Below, piece after piece: positions 50,950 to 62,186 of a stretch of DNA of 64,000 nt; the stretch's first letter is position 1, and each line of letters starts with the position of its first letter. The stretch is taken from the NCBI GenBank assembly GCA_036346225.1, contig JARFIW010000999.1:5067001-5131000 (forward strand), written 5' to 3'. The stretch comes from Platerodrilus igneus. Lineage: Eukaryota > Arthropoda > Insecta > Coleoptera > Lycidae. The position numbers were made by a program, and so were the translations under genes. Under the pieces are notes generated by a model that was given only the letters and a program-made list of their open reading frames with translations, was not told the origin of the DNA and made no database searches.

Positions 50950-52430
50950 TATAAATGAAATATTAAATATTTTAAAGGTCGATGACGATGAAGAAATTAT
51001 TAATTTGTTTGAAGCCCCACGTAAAACAAACGTTTTCCGTGAACGACCGAATCATCTAGAAAATTGGAGTGATGAGTAATTTTTAATAAGATTTCGATTG
51101 TCAAAGCAATTCGTGGGAGAACTACTCGACCAAGTACACCATTTATTACTTCGACAGATCACTCAGTAAGTATAAGTATACCTACATTACAAGTGTAGTT
51201 ATCTTTGTGCCTTATCGTATCTTCTTTTTTTGAAATGTAGGTTTTCTGCCTTATATCTGATTATCGTACCTTTTCCTGTATTCCTGTCGCTCTCTACAAA
51301 TAGGAAGAAGACAAATTTTGAATCTGACTACAACCGGGGGCGGAACGAATACCCACGCCCGAAATGCTCAACGAAGCCCAGCTGCCGCCATAATACCGTA
51401 ATGCTGCGAGAAGTGAGAAGTCCTACAGTTTACGTGAGAACCTTTTGTTTTTCCTTATAATTAATATAAACCTTTTTTGTATGTAATAATAATTTGAGCA
51501 AAGGTATGACGTAACCGTTTATTGCACAATATTTCGCAATTATTTATCATTGTGACCAACGGTCGTAGTGGCTCGCGTACCTTACCGCTGGGGTTATAAT
51601 AAAGCATGTTGTTTGTTGCTGGAGACTTTGGAATCATACATAAATTAACAACATCCAAAGTAATATATGATGTAACGATGGCAATTGCTTCATTATCGTG
51701 TAAATATATTACCATGCCTGAAAATGCTGAAATACAACATGTAAAATTACTTTTTTCTGAAATCGCTAAATTTCCTAAAGCTATTGAAGCAATAGATTGT
51801 ATGCATATCCGCCTTCAATCTTCAGGTTGATTTTAATTTAATATGAGATTCCAATGTAATTAATTGTCTTTAGGAGCTGAAAATGCCAAACATTTTCGTA
51901 ACAGGAAAGGGTTTTTTCATTAAACGTGCAGACTATTTCTGATTTTAGATTGAGAATATTAAATATTGTTGCTCGTTGGCCTGGAACTATACACGACAGC
52001 ACAATATTTAACAACAGCAGATTAAAAAGCAAATTTGAACAGAGCAGATTTAAGAACTGCTTTTTATTAGGAGATTCAGGTTATGCCTTATTAGACTACT
52101 TGATAACACCAATTCAGAATCCTCAAACTTCTGCAGAAACTTTGTATAACGAATCTCAGATTCGCATCAAGAATGTATTCGAACGTCAATACGGTGTTTA
52201 GAAACGTAGATTTCCTATATAAAGTTTAGGCATTCGATTAAAATTAGAAACGGCACAAGCAATAACAGTAGCCACTGCTGTATTACATAATATTGCAATA
52301 GAGCAGAGTGATGAAATGCCTAAGGGACCAGAAGAAATTACGGGGGTAATGACGAACCACACATAATAATGGCACCTCAAGGTAATCGTGCACTCGTAAG
52401 ACAAAGTTTAATAAATGAATACTTTCCATA
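50950..52430 (+). pseudogene. Second HARBI1-like Harbinger transposase
   Basis: Amino part at about 50970-51165: VFRERPNHLENWSDE, a stop, FLIRFRLSKQFVGELLDQVH, then donor TCA|GTAAGT. The intron holds R1 copy 3. The next block, 51606-51827, has MLFVAGDFGIIHKLTTSKVI and FPKAIEAIDCMHIRLQS (first Asp). After a short intron (about 51828-51874) come AKHFRNRKGFF, a one-base frameshift in a T run at 51912-51917, LNVQTISDFRLRIL, ARWPGTIHDSTIFNNS (second Asp), LLGDSGYALLDYLITPIQNP, and RIKNVFERQYGV with the Glu. A TAG follows where Trp is expected, and then LGIRLKLETAQAITVATAVL. It differs clearly from the transposase at 46877 and is a separate family. Confidence 0.85.
51236..51602 (+). repeat. Dispersed repeat R1, copy 3, inside the second Harbinger transposase
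   Basis: It matches 49135-49470 in order and orientation. It sits between the amino-terminal exon (ending at about 51168) and the exon starting at about 51606. Insertion into a Harbinger intron is the simplest reading. Confidence 0.7.
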
Positions 52431-52540
52431 TTTATAATGTAACTATTAAAAGTTTAATTATACATAAAATGTATCGGAATAGTAAAGTAATATTAACAAT
52501 AAACTTAGTTTTCATTAGCCTGCTTTTAAAAATATCTATT

Positions 52541-53035
52541 CTTACGGTTTCCCGCGTTTCATATTATTGCGCAATCGTTAATATAACTTACAATTACGCG
52601 CCTTTTGTATCAAATACCAAACACGTTTAGAACGATACAATGGTCAATTTTGATGCAGAATATAAGTAAAAGCAATGTACTCACTTAAATCGCACCTTAC
52701 CGCCAAATCCCAGGACCATCTCTTTGTTTTTGGTGTGAGTAGGCTACGCCATCGTTGTTTCAGATTCCAAATCCGTTCATCCTCTTTTCCCCTCGTAGCG
52801 GAACGATAGGAGCATCCAGGTATAAGGAACAACAGAAGGTAGAGATAAGGAACCTACAACCTAAAAAGAGAAAAGACAGACACGCAACACCGGTAAATGT
52901 TATTAGCTTTAGATCTCGTAGCTTAATGGCGTCCTTTCACACACTCCGCACCTGCGCATTTTTTTGCGCAAACGCAACAGTCCGGAATGACGGAAATTGA
53001 CAAGTTCATTTAAAAATATTCGCGGGGACTACCTT
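52541..53035 (-). repeat. Dispersed repeat R1, copy 4
   Basis: Closest to 7885-8375. It opens with ACGGTTTCCCGCGTTTCATA and ends with GACGGAAATTGACAAGTTCA and TTTAAAAATATTCGCGGG, the latter matching 8330-8370. It lies 110 bp after the end of the second Harbinger transposase reading. Confidence 0.8.
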
Positions 53036-54125
53036 ATAATTTATACTTAATCTAAATGTAATACATAGCCGATTTTTGGCATGTAACACTATTTGTAATT
53101 TTACATTGAACTTGACTCAGGGGTATGGACTCTTAATTACGGATTCTTTTCGTGGGTTACTTAAAAGCATGAAGTGAAAAATTACTGAATTCCATACGTG
53201 GTTTTATTCTCCACAATAATAAAGAAAAATGGACATCTTAGTTAACGCTTATATTCACTACTAAAAACAAAAACCTAAAATGGTACAAAACAACCTTACT
53301 GCATCCTTCCTATTTTAGCTAAAATATTCTTAGGCTCAAAGAACTACCGGACATAGGTAGAATAAGTTTAGGTATTGATAATAATGCTTACAACCACTTA
53401 TCATAAATTATGCTAATATTAGTAACTCGAATTTTCCGCGCCAATACTATTTCACTTTCACACACCTCTGAAGTTTATTAATATAATTATTTCCCCAAGT
53501 TCCGCGGTCTGATAACGTCAGCGAAGTAAAACATAACACCAAACGTGGATAAAATAATGTTAGATAGGGGCTCCTTTCTGTACGAGGTTAATCGTATACA
53601 ACAAATACCCGTCATACAAGGCAAGCAACTACCTTTTACAAAACACACGTGATGGTTGAAATCAGTGCTGGATAATATTTGTAACCGGATCACCACTATC
53701 TACAAACCGTGAATTCTAATATTTCTTCATAACAAAAAGTTTGAGCATGCTTAATACTGTAAATTAATACGATACATACACATTTTACTCTGTTCTGAAT
53801 CCAAACCTAGCACTACGTCACTTTTTCAGTCATTCTGTAAGCTTTAATTTATAAAGCATCACTTTTCCAAACGAAACCACATTAAATTTTCAACGCGAAT
53901 ATGAACATAATTAATCACCTAAAAACCACGTCTCTTAATGAATACCTCGCCTGACATCTTACTCAGCCAATAGTTCAGACGCAACTAACTGATTACGTAT
54001 CTGCCCGCAACCCTCGTTCGCATCCCAGGATGCGCTAAACACGCCTAACTAACTTAGATATAACTTACTTACTAAAACACAACATTGTTTTTGACGCAAG
54101 GACAGAATTTTAAGAAGAGGGAAGA
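53036..54125. other. No gene recognised
   Basis: Apparently unique sequence. No coding motif or RNA feature that I can support. Confidence 0.5.
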
Positions 54126-54482
54126 TTATAGTTTAACAGAATAATTATGTATACCGGGCGTGTCTAGCACCACATGCTGTACGTGGAGCTCATGTTCTAT
54201 TTCTTCTCGTTTCATTTTTGTTTCATGTTCAGACTTCTTATGCAACATTTCTTGATTAAGATCATCTTGTTGTAATTGTATAAGCTCCAACATTGCTTCA
54301 GATAGAGTATTTATTTTTATTCGGCAGTCTGTTGTCAAATCATTTTTCTTTTTAGAAAATTTGGATTTGGTTCCAACTAAAAACAAATAATTTATCTCTA
54401 GATGTATACATTTTCGGAATTATATCAGTCTTACCACTTTGTGTAGCATTTAAATTAGCGATAGTGCTTTCTGCAGTGACAG
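54126..54482 (-). CDS. Two-exon coiled-coil reading frame (Myb/SANT partner-like tail?), partial
   Basis: On the - strand an exon ending at 54432 (AVTAESTIANLNATQS) joins through a 52-bp GT-AG intron to 54379-54126. The latter reads TKSKFSKKKNDLTTDCRIKI, then LSEAMLELIQLQQDDLNQEM, then EHETKMKREEIEHELHVQHV and a stop. The charged helical composition suggests a coiled coil. Proteins accompanying Harbinger and other domesticated transposases often end this way. The upstream part is lost: right of 54482 repeat R3 begins. It may be a truncated transposon ORF or the last exons of an unrecognised host gene. Confidence 0.4.
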
Positions 54483-54494
54483 CTTTGGAACACC

Positions 54495-56720
54495 CTGGCG
54501 TAACTGTTAGTAATATTCAACAAGTTTCGATCACACGCGCCCACATACACACATTAACAGCTTCCAGCCCATGTTACAAAATATTTCACAAAGGCTACCC
54601 GACTTCCTATTATTGACAAAAGAGTACAACTACAAGTACATTGGCAACACAAGATGAATCGTTGAAATGAACTTATGGTATGATTGCGCATAGTTAAAGA
54701 TTTAATTACATCACAAACATTAAATAGTAGTTAATTATATAGGAACATCGGCTAGATAATAGGTATTACGTTTATTTTTCGACATAAACTAAATACCCTT
54801 TTTTTCCTAGTTAAGTCATTACCCGCTCGAATAAATTCCATTCCTATTTTAAATTATCCTATAGTACCCTATGTAGTGTACCTGTTCAGAATAAGCTCAC
54901 TTTTACATAATTTTCACTTAAATCCATTTTGCTTTTAAAACGAAAATTTATTCGATAAATTAAATAGTCAATACCTTGTTTTAGTTATCCGTTAATTTGT
55001 TAAACGTTCCAATAACGTATAATTGCTTTCTCTTGTGTTTTCCATCTAGAGATTTGTCGAAATAATGAATCCTACTATTATTTGAAAGCGTGTTTTCCAG
55101 TTTGCTAATCGCGCTTTGATAACGCAAGGATTGCAGTTCGAACTCCTGTTATTTGAACCAATTTTTAATTTGATTCTGCAGCTTGTGCGTTGAAATATTT
55201 TCTACATGACTCGTCTCGGTTTCTCAAGAGCGATGCTCGTTTTTTTGTTCGACAAATAGAAGGTATCTTGCGTGTATTGGTGAGTTTTTCTGCGCTTACC
55301 AATCCTAATCAGATTCGCTTTAGCTAGAAGACAAATCGGTTTCTTTTTTATGTAGGCCCAACTGTTTTTTTGCCACAGATTAACTGCCGTTGCCTGTAGA
55401 TCGCTAGTGCCGTTATGGTAACGGGGTAAAAAGATCCCGACAACCGTGGCGATGCGGTGCTGATTCACTCCCGATGGCGTGTATGGTAAGTATCCCGACA
55501 CATACAGGTATACAACTTGTTTTCTTTTGTGTATATCAAGAGAATATTCCTTACCAGCGTTTGGTGTAGTTACGTGGTAAGAAACGTGACACTGTAGGAC
55601 TATTGTTTGTTGCTGCGAATCGATATTATCGCTCTACAGGTGTGCACCATTGTTAAAAATGTTTGTCAAAAGTTCCCACACGCTTATTCTTTTCTACTGA
55701 TTAGTTTATTTTACAATAGGTATTATGTGCAATTTTAAAAACGCTTAACAAAAGCTCTCACATGTTTATTTTCTACTGACTAGTTTTATTTTGTGTAAAA
55801 TACGGAATGCGCACTTCGTATCTAAAGTACTAAATTGTTCGTATCATAAATGTTTGCTGTGAAATAATAACGCTTAATTTATTTTCTTTTTGCTTGTTTG
55901 TACAGAATTCTTTATTTATTCTTATGGTTAATAGATAATCGTAAGCGAGGTGTTTTTTTTTATTTAGGTGAATCCCTCACTCTTCGCGTTTGGTAGTTAG
56001 CCTGGTATTTACTTTTCTTCCGGCTACGTCTAGGTACGTAGCATAGGATAAACAAAACAACAACAATATAATTAAGTTTAAACCAAGATATGAGCGATGC
56101 AATGGAATATGTGGTTAATATGCTGAAATAAAACAATTACACAAAATAAAAATGCCAAATGCATCACAAATATCAAACATTATAAAACATGAAAGCAACA
56201 AGTACATTTCAAAATTTTGCATCATAAATACAAGCACAGATTCAGGCGCTAAATCTTTATATAAATGCATGGTAGTTAAATATATTAACTCTAGTAGGCA
56301 AATGGTAAAAACTATTCATTATGATTGCATCGATTGAAACGTACTTTTAAAAATTAAACACATCGTGGCATTACAAATTACAAACAAAAAATATACACAA
56401 CAACGTAGTGGTTAAATTCAATTACTAATAATTTGATTCAATGTATCTAAGGGAGAACTTGGTACTAGTTGCTCGTAAAATCACAAAAAGGATACATTTA
56501 CTATTGATTCCGTGACAGGTGCAATGCAATTGGAGTTATAACTCTGTATTAAATACTAAGTAAACATTATTTCAAATAAACAAATATTAGTTTTACTCTG
56601 ATTTAGATACTAAAGAAAGAAATATTAGCTTTCAGTTGTTAAACCAAGCCACGCTCATTTATCCATAAAACGTTCAATAAAATAGTAAATCCACATATTA
56701 CAGATCCCACGTAAAACAAC
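54495..56720 (-). repeat. Dispersed repeat R3, copy 2, carrying an extra 1.26 kb
   Basis: Reverse-oriented counterpart of 21870-22932. Homology runs 56720 to about 56040, breaks, and resumes from about 54775 to 54495. The open frame at 56152-56337 (ASQISN..., LYKCMVVKYINSSRQ, IHYDCID) parallels that at 22492-22304. Confidence 0.8.
54775..56040. mobile_element. Segment present only in R3 copy 2
   Basis: Absent from the corresponding point in copy 1 (about 22600), so it is either an insertion here or a deletion there. It contains a 99-codon - strand frame (55501-55202) without recognised motifs. No inverted ends or target duplication were identified. Confidence 0.4.
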
Positions 56721-58911
56721 CGACAAAGCAGCATTGTATACATCAATCTCAAAAAAGGAACAGGTGAACTAACATAAAAGTTGTTACGAAAAATTTATGT
56801 TACGAACATCATAGTCCCACTTTGAGTCTATCAGAAATTTGGCTACGATATAGAATTAAACTGAAGGGAAAAGAAAAAATGACCGGGCTCAATCGGCGAG
56901 TAGGCGGGGTTTTACAAGTCCAAAAATAAAGAAATTACCTGAAATACAAAATTAAAAAAGCAGTTCAAACTGTAATAAAAATAAAGACACTAATTTATAA
57001 TAGCAAAGTAAATTGTTTATTGTGTGAAATTGCATGTAACTTAACAATTTCGCCAAACTATAGAACATACCAACGCTGAAAATATTTACAATTTGCAATT
57101 GTAATTAATGTCCTGTATCCTTGGAATTATTGAAAACATTTTCCCCACCACAATTGACATAATTCGCAAATGAATTCTAGTATCGGAAATATCTAGACAT
57201 AAATAGGAGATCTAAATATAATAGTAGCAAGTCCGGAATTTTTTCTTTGCAGATGTACAAATAGTAGAGTAAAAAAATCCCTGCTTGTATATATCACAGT
57301 CTTCAAATACACAAGTAAACAGACGGAATACATCCAAACAGTACTCGGAAAATCCTTTCTTGGTACTTATATATGACAATCTTTAAATGGGTAGGCAAGC
57401 AAATAAAACCTGTACAAGTATGCAGTTAAAAACACTCACCCGCGCGTCCAAGTTAATGCGTTGAACAGAGAGAAACAGTTGGACCCGGTACGACGCACGC
57501 TGTGCTGCTTTCCTACAAAAGAAGAGGTAACTACTCCATTAGTCAGGGGTCAATGTAATGAACGGCCATGCCCACCGGATGAAAGCTGTAACAGGTACAA
57601 TTAAAATTAGATCATTTACGAAGAAATGTACATGTTTAAAACTGAAAGCACTTACCACGATGTGCACAAAATTTCTGTAGATAACGAAATAAGGTAGCGA
57701 CAAGTATTCTGTTATAGCTGCAGAAAGAATAATCTAAGGAACTTGTTTTATAACAAGAATTAAATTACATCCCAGCATTATCAAACCTACAGGTGTTAAT
57801 AGAAACTCGAAACAACCTTTATCAGAGAAATGTGATCTATTATTTCAAAGAGTCTTTAGGATTAGGTGTTATAAGAATTAATTATACTTTATATTAATAT
57901 GCACCAAGACGACGGATACTTAAAACAAGGTACCGATTATTTAAATTATAGAAGAACTTTCCATTTCACAGCAAATAGGTTTAAATGGAATTGTAGTAAA
58001 GCGTATTTATTGTCGTAATGTTTCATATACGGGATGGTGTACAAGTATCAAAAGCAGAATCTATTCGAATGAATAAAATGGCGTAAGGTTTAGTACATCG
58101 TTGAAAAGTGGATGTAACAAGGTAATTATAAAAAATATCATCTTTGTTCAGATAGTATACTTGCCGTTACTTTTATTAAATGAGGAGTTTACAATATTTT
58201 ATTTACTTAATCCAGAAATACACAAGAAGTATACCGTTGCAAAAATACGTTCCACCTTTAATCAAGTATCATTTACTGTGTACTCCATGTTCTTCTATTT
58301 GGCCCTGCCTTTTCTGGAATTATGCCGTCAGTCGCTTTCTGCAACTTCTCAAAATTGTAAAGAATGTTCAAATTCAATATCGGACACATTAATGAGAATA
58401 TAAAAATAATTATTAAAAATAACGTATAGGAATCTTAACTGTTTATTTATTTGTTGTTGACAAACCATATTCTCATATATTCTTTGTTAAAATAATTTAT
58501 CAAATTATGATGATAATGAATATCATTTAAAAATTATCTAGAGTTACTAAGAGTCTGAATAAAATAATATTCACTAAGGTCTACAGTTCTCTCGGTGTGA
58601 GAAGTTAGTGTTTATTTATTCATTGACTTGTATGCAGTTACTGCGTTTCACTTTGTGGTAAATAATAGAACGCGGCATTTTAGTTAGGTTATGTTACGTA
58701 TGATGTTATTACCATTGAGGTAAGTAGACTCAATGGTTATTACGTACAAAAATAGTTTCCACAGTGGGGTTTATCCTAATATTATATTTCTTTAATTACC
58801 TATCCTACGTTTTTGTTGCGTAGTTAATAATGATGAAGTCACCCTTCTGTCACAAGAAGAACCCCTTACATAAACCTATATAGACTGACACTTCATATAC
58901 AAACACAAAAT
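56721..58911. other. Mostly empty; possible first exon with donor near 57460 on - strand
   Basis: On the - strand, CpG-containing sequence at about 57530-57455 ends in CGCGG|GTGAGTG, a strong splice donor preceded by a pyrimidine-rich stretch. No matching coding exon was recognised. The remaining sequence is AT-rich without supported features. Confidence 0.3.
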
Positions 58912-59607
58912 ATGCAGAAATTGGGCGAGATTGTGAAAATTTTTAGGTAATTATTGCAGTATACACAGTTGTTAATGCTAATTTTAAATTTCTAGTACTT
59001 TTGTACAGGTATGCGAAACTTCCACTCATATTACAATACAGAAAAGATCCTTATTTATGTTACATGGTCGAACCAAAAAATATCACGATCGAAAGCTTGT
59101 AGGGTATATTGATATAAGAATGTATGTTAAACTTGGCAAACCTAAAGTTTTAGGTATTCATGTGAGCAAATCTATGAGGTTGTTGCAGATGTAGAAAATT
59201 ACAAGTATTTCGTGCCATTTTGCAAACGGTCTGATATCTTATACAGGGGAAAAAATAGCTTGAAAGGCGCCTTAGAAATTGGATTTCCACCAATAAGTGA
59301 AAGTTATACATCTACAGTAACTTTTTCAAGACCTTACTTAGTAAAAGCAGTTTGCGTTGATGGAAAATTATTTAATCATTTAACGACTACGTGGATATTT
59401 AGCCGTGGTTTAAGAAGCAATCCATTATCCTGTATTATAGATTTCTCTATAGATTTTGAATTTAAATCGCTGCTGCATTCTAATGTAGCTTCAGTGTTCT
59501 TCGATAAGCTTGTTAAACAAATGGAAAAAGCCTTTCTTGTCGAAGCGAAAAAACGATACGGTACTGAAACATTACCTAGTCATCCATTGCTTATGCGGAA
59601 AAGTTGA
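58912..59607 (+). CDS. COQ10: Coenzyme Q-binding protein COQ10 homologue, three exons
   Basis: START-domain lipid-binding protein of the mitochondrial inner membrane that handles ubiquinone for respiration. Exons are 58912-58946, 58996-59103 and 59154-59607. Both introns are about 50 bp, GT-AG, and all joins keep frame; the spliced reading is 198 residues. The amino end (MQKLGEIVKIF...KRSLFM) is basic enough to be a mitochondrial presequence, but the start is the least certain part. After the second splice comes LVGYSCEQIYEVVADVENYK then YFVPFCKRSDI, the family signature. Then GALEIGFPPISESYTSTVTF, LVKAVCVDGKLFNHLTTTW, SFEF-like IDFEFKSLLHSNVASVFFDK and LVKQMEKAF. There are no lesions. The compact introns contrast with the long RpL10A intron. 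Confidence 0.93.
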
Positions 59608-60630
59608 CCTTAATGAATCTAGGTGTAATCAAATTCTTGTTAATTTTTATGGATATGAAAATAGATTATATTTATTTAACCGAGTTTTATTGTTACAAAG
59701 TACTTTATTGTATGCTAAACTATTTTATTTATGTGTAATTATAATTTTAAATAATCAATAGTTCTTTTTAACAGTTGTTATTTCCAGGGATTATAAGCTA
59801 TTAATTCTACTTAAAATAAGGAATTAACAATGAACTGCGACCTTTTCCCACATTTACATGAGTTTTATTCAACAATTTGTTAGTCAAACTGATTTGTTTT
59901 CTTGAATTGTTTGTATATTTAAACAGTCTTATTTCGAAATACGTGGCACACATTTAGCAATATAACTTTCTACAAAATGAATATGAATAGAGGTCAGTAG
60001 CATTTTTAGTAGGTGACTTAGCATGCATTCAACTCTAAGTGAAAGGCTGCTTTTTAAAATGCAGTTAAACAGAGTAATATGAATGAACATTGCTACTGTT
60101 TTCATTATAAAGTGAAAACTTTTTATTACGGAAACAAAATGTATAAGAAAGTCGAAGTAAACAAATTTGTTTCCTATTTAAAAACCCAATATTCGGTAGG
60201 TTATGTCATAGGATCTTCAGATTTTTAGTATATTTTTGTTTAAACATTAGGTAAAATATAAGCATACAGTAGTTGCTAAATGTTTAAACGACAACCTTAG
60301 TTGTCATAGCAAAATATTGTCAAACTGCATGGTTCAAATACTAATAAAATATTTTTAATTGCTGTTTTAAACTTGTATTGTGATATATTCGAATTACCAA
60401 ATTGATGGTAACTGCACTCATTCATGAGTAGTAGTTAATGTAGAGAGAAGGAAGAAGGCAATAATATTAATGACAAGTTGCATTATTATTAGAAATACAT
60501 TTTTATTAAGTCCTTGCTATTACTACAAGTACCGTTTTGCTATACATTGTTGTAATCTTAAGAATCTAGAAAATGAAAACAAATATTGTGAATACGAATA
60601 GAAGTTTTGTATCTTCAAAACTAAACGTAT
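59608..60630. other. No gene recognised
   Basis: COQ10 3' flank and AT-rich sequence. No supported feature. Confidence 0.5.
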
Positions 60631-60850
60631 TAGATAGATAGATAGATTTATTTGTACCCATGAATACATGGTAGTTTGTTCATATAAACATTACAATTAA
60701 ATGTATAAATACAAATAACATAAACCTAACAGTACAATAAGAGTTAATGTAATTACATTAATATAAATTGGCTTCTATTGAAGTTTATCATTTAAGAAAG
60801 TATCTATAGAAAGGAAGATTGTCAATGCTGCTTGTAAATATATTTTATAT
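60631..60850 (-). mobile_element. Possible LINE 3' UTR ending in (TATC)n
   Basis: On the - strand the segment ends CATGGGTACAAATAAATC followed by TATC repeats, i.e. an AATAAA directly before a tetranucleotide tail, as in many CR1/Jockey-type LINE 3' ends. No coding part is recognised upstream. Confidence 0.35.
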
Positions 60851-60874
60851 GGTTAAATGATGTATGGGTGTCCG

Positions 60875-62165
60875 ATGTATGTACTGATGTCACTCTGTGC
60901 TAATACTAATACTTTGCATTAAAAGTATCCATTTCGAATGGACCTGCACCTTGCCAAAGTTCTAGATTACTACAACAGGTGAAATGGCTTGCGTGTTCTA
61001 ATGAGCTAAAAAGCCAAACTACAGGTCCAACCAAAGTAGTAGGGTCGTTAGTGAGGAACCAGACTAAGACAGGTCCCCGAAAGAGGGCAGCGGCTCTCTC
61101 GGTACTTAGATTGGCAGAGACCATAGGGGTCGGTATGGCAGTCTAAGACACACTACCGCGATGTGGAAGGCAACGGGAAACCACCACATTACCTCCCAAG
61201 TACACAGCGTACCTAAATTATAATAAAATGATGGCATTCTCTGGGGTAAAAGATTCCGGAGTTAAAATAGTCCCCCATTCGGATCACCGGTAGGGGACTA
61301 CTTCGGAGAATGCGATCGGAAAGTTAAAATAAGAGTTGGGAACATTTTGCGAGTCGGAGCATGAACTGTTAGAAGTATGGAGCAAGTAGGTAAGCTAGAC
61401 AACCTAAAAATTGAAATGAATCGGTTATCACTAGACATAATAGGGATCAGCGAAGTTCGATGGCCAGAGGTGGAGAATTTTTGGAGTGGAGACTTCAGGG
61501 TGATTCATACAAGAGCAGAGGAAGGAAATTTGGCTGTGGGGATAGTTATGCGGAAAAAGATAGGATACTGTGTAGAAAATGATTTACAAAAGAACGAAAA
61601 ACTACTCATGATTAGATTAGAATCTAAACCGGTAAACACAGTAATAATACAAGTAAACATGCCCACCTCTAGCTACAGTGATGAAGAGGTAGAAGCGATC
61701 TACAAAGATATCGAAGGCATGTTAAGATACGTAAAAAGACACGAAAATTTAATAATTACGGGGATTTTAATGCAGTGGTAGGTGAAGGTAGGGAAGGAGC
61801 AGTAGTGGGTTTATTTGGTTTAGGCACGAGAAACAACAGGGGAAATAGGCTGGTAGAATTTTGCGACAAGAACAATTTAATCATCACAAACACATTATTT
61901 CAACATCATGCTAGAAGGCGATATACGTGGAAGATGCCAGGAGATATAGGAAGATATCAAATAGATTACATTCTTGTTAGACAACGGTTTAGGAATCAAG
62001 TAAAAGACTGTAGAAGCTACCCAGAAGCAGATATAGACAGACCACATCTTAATTATGAAGGCCGCACTTAAATTTAAAAATTTGAAGAAAAAAAAAGAAA
62101 CGGAAAAGGCACTTGGACTTAGAGAAACTAAAATATAAAGATATTCAAAAAAGATTCGAAAAAAA
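60875..62165 (+). mobile_element. RTE-type LINE, 5' UTR and endonuclease half
   Basis: The 5' region has the characteristic GAAGGCAACGGGAAACCACC block (about 61167). It is followed by the ORF from ATG 61377. The element is cut off at about 62165 by the BEL element. This is the same family as the 3' fragments at 10262, 29560, 30965 and 48355. Confidence 0.85.
61377..62071 (+). pseudogene. RTE endonuclease (CFDP2-like AP endonuclease)
   Basis: First block (61377-61778): LSLDIIGISEVRWPEVENFW (catalytic Glu in ISEVRW), then GIVMRKKIGYCVEND and VIIQVNMPTSSYSDEEVEAI. After a frame change at about 61770 the second block reads VGEGREGAVVGLFGLGTRNN, RGNRLVEFCDKNNLIITNTL, RRRYTWKMPGDIGRYQIDYI and a decayed SDH site (PHLNYE, where SDHLL-like is recovered in the next frame). 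This is the classical RTE endonuclease; relatives are often mis-annotated as craniofacial development protein 2. The GDFN motif lies at the frame break (ITGILMQW/GDFNAVVGEG). Confidence 0.88.
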
Positions 62166-62186
62166 GTCAAATGAATTGCTGAGAGT

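Noticed and set aside
53487..53696. 69-codon frame resembling no known protein, considered as rRNA-derived
   Set aside because: I could not align it to a conserved rRNA region, and the frame has no supporting motif.
55202..55501. 99-codon - strand frame
   Set aside because: No motif, and it lies in a segment present in only one R3 copy, so kept only as part of that segment.
58101..58403. 100-codon open frame upstream of COQ10
   Set aside because: Hydrophobic and Cys-containing but with no recognisable family, a second overlapping frame and no splice context. Left as unsupported.
61377..62071. Host craniofacial development protein 2 gene
   Set aside because: The similarity reflects the RTE endonuclease; the 5' UTR block and related 3' ends in this window identify a LINE.
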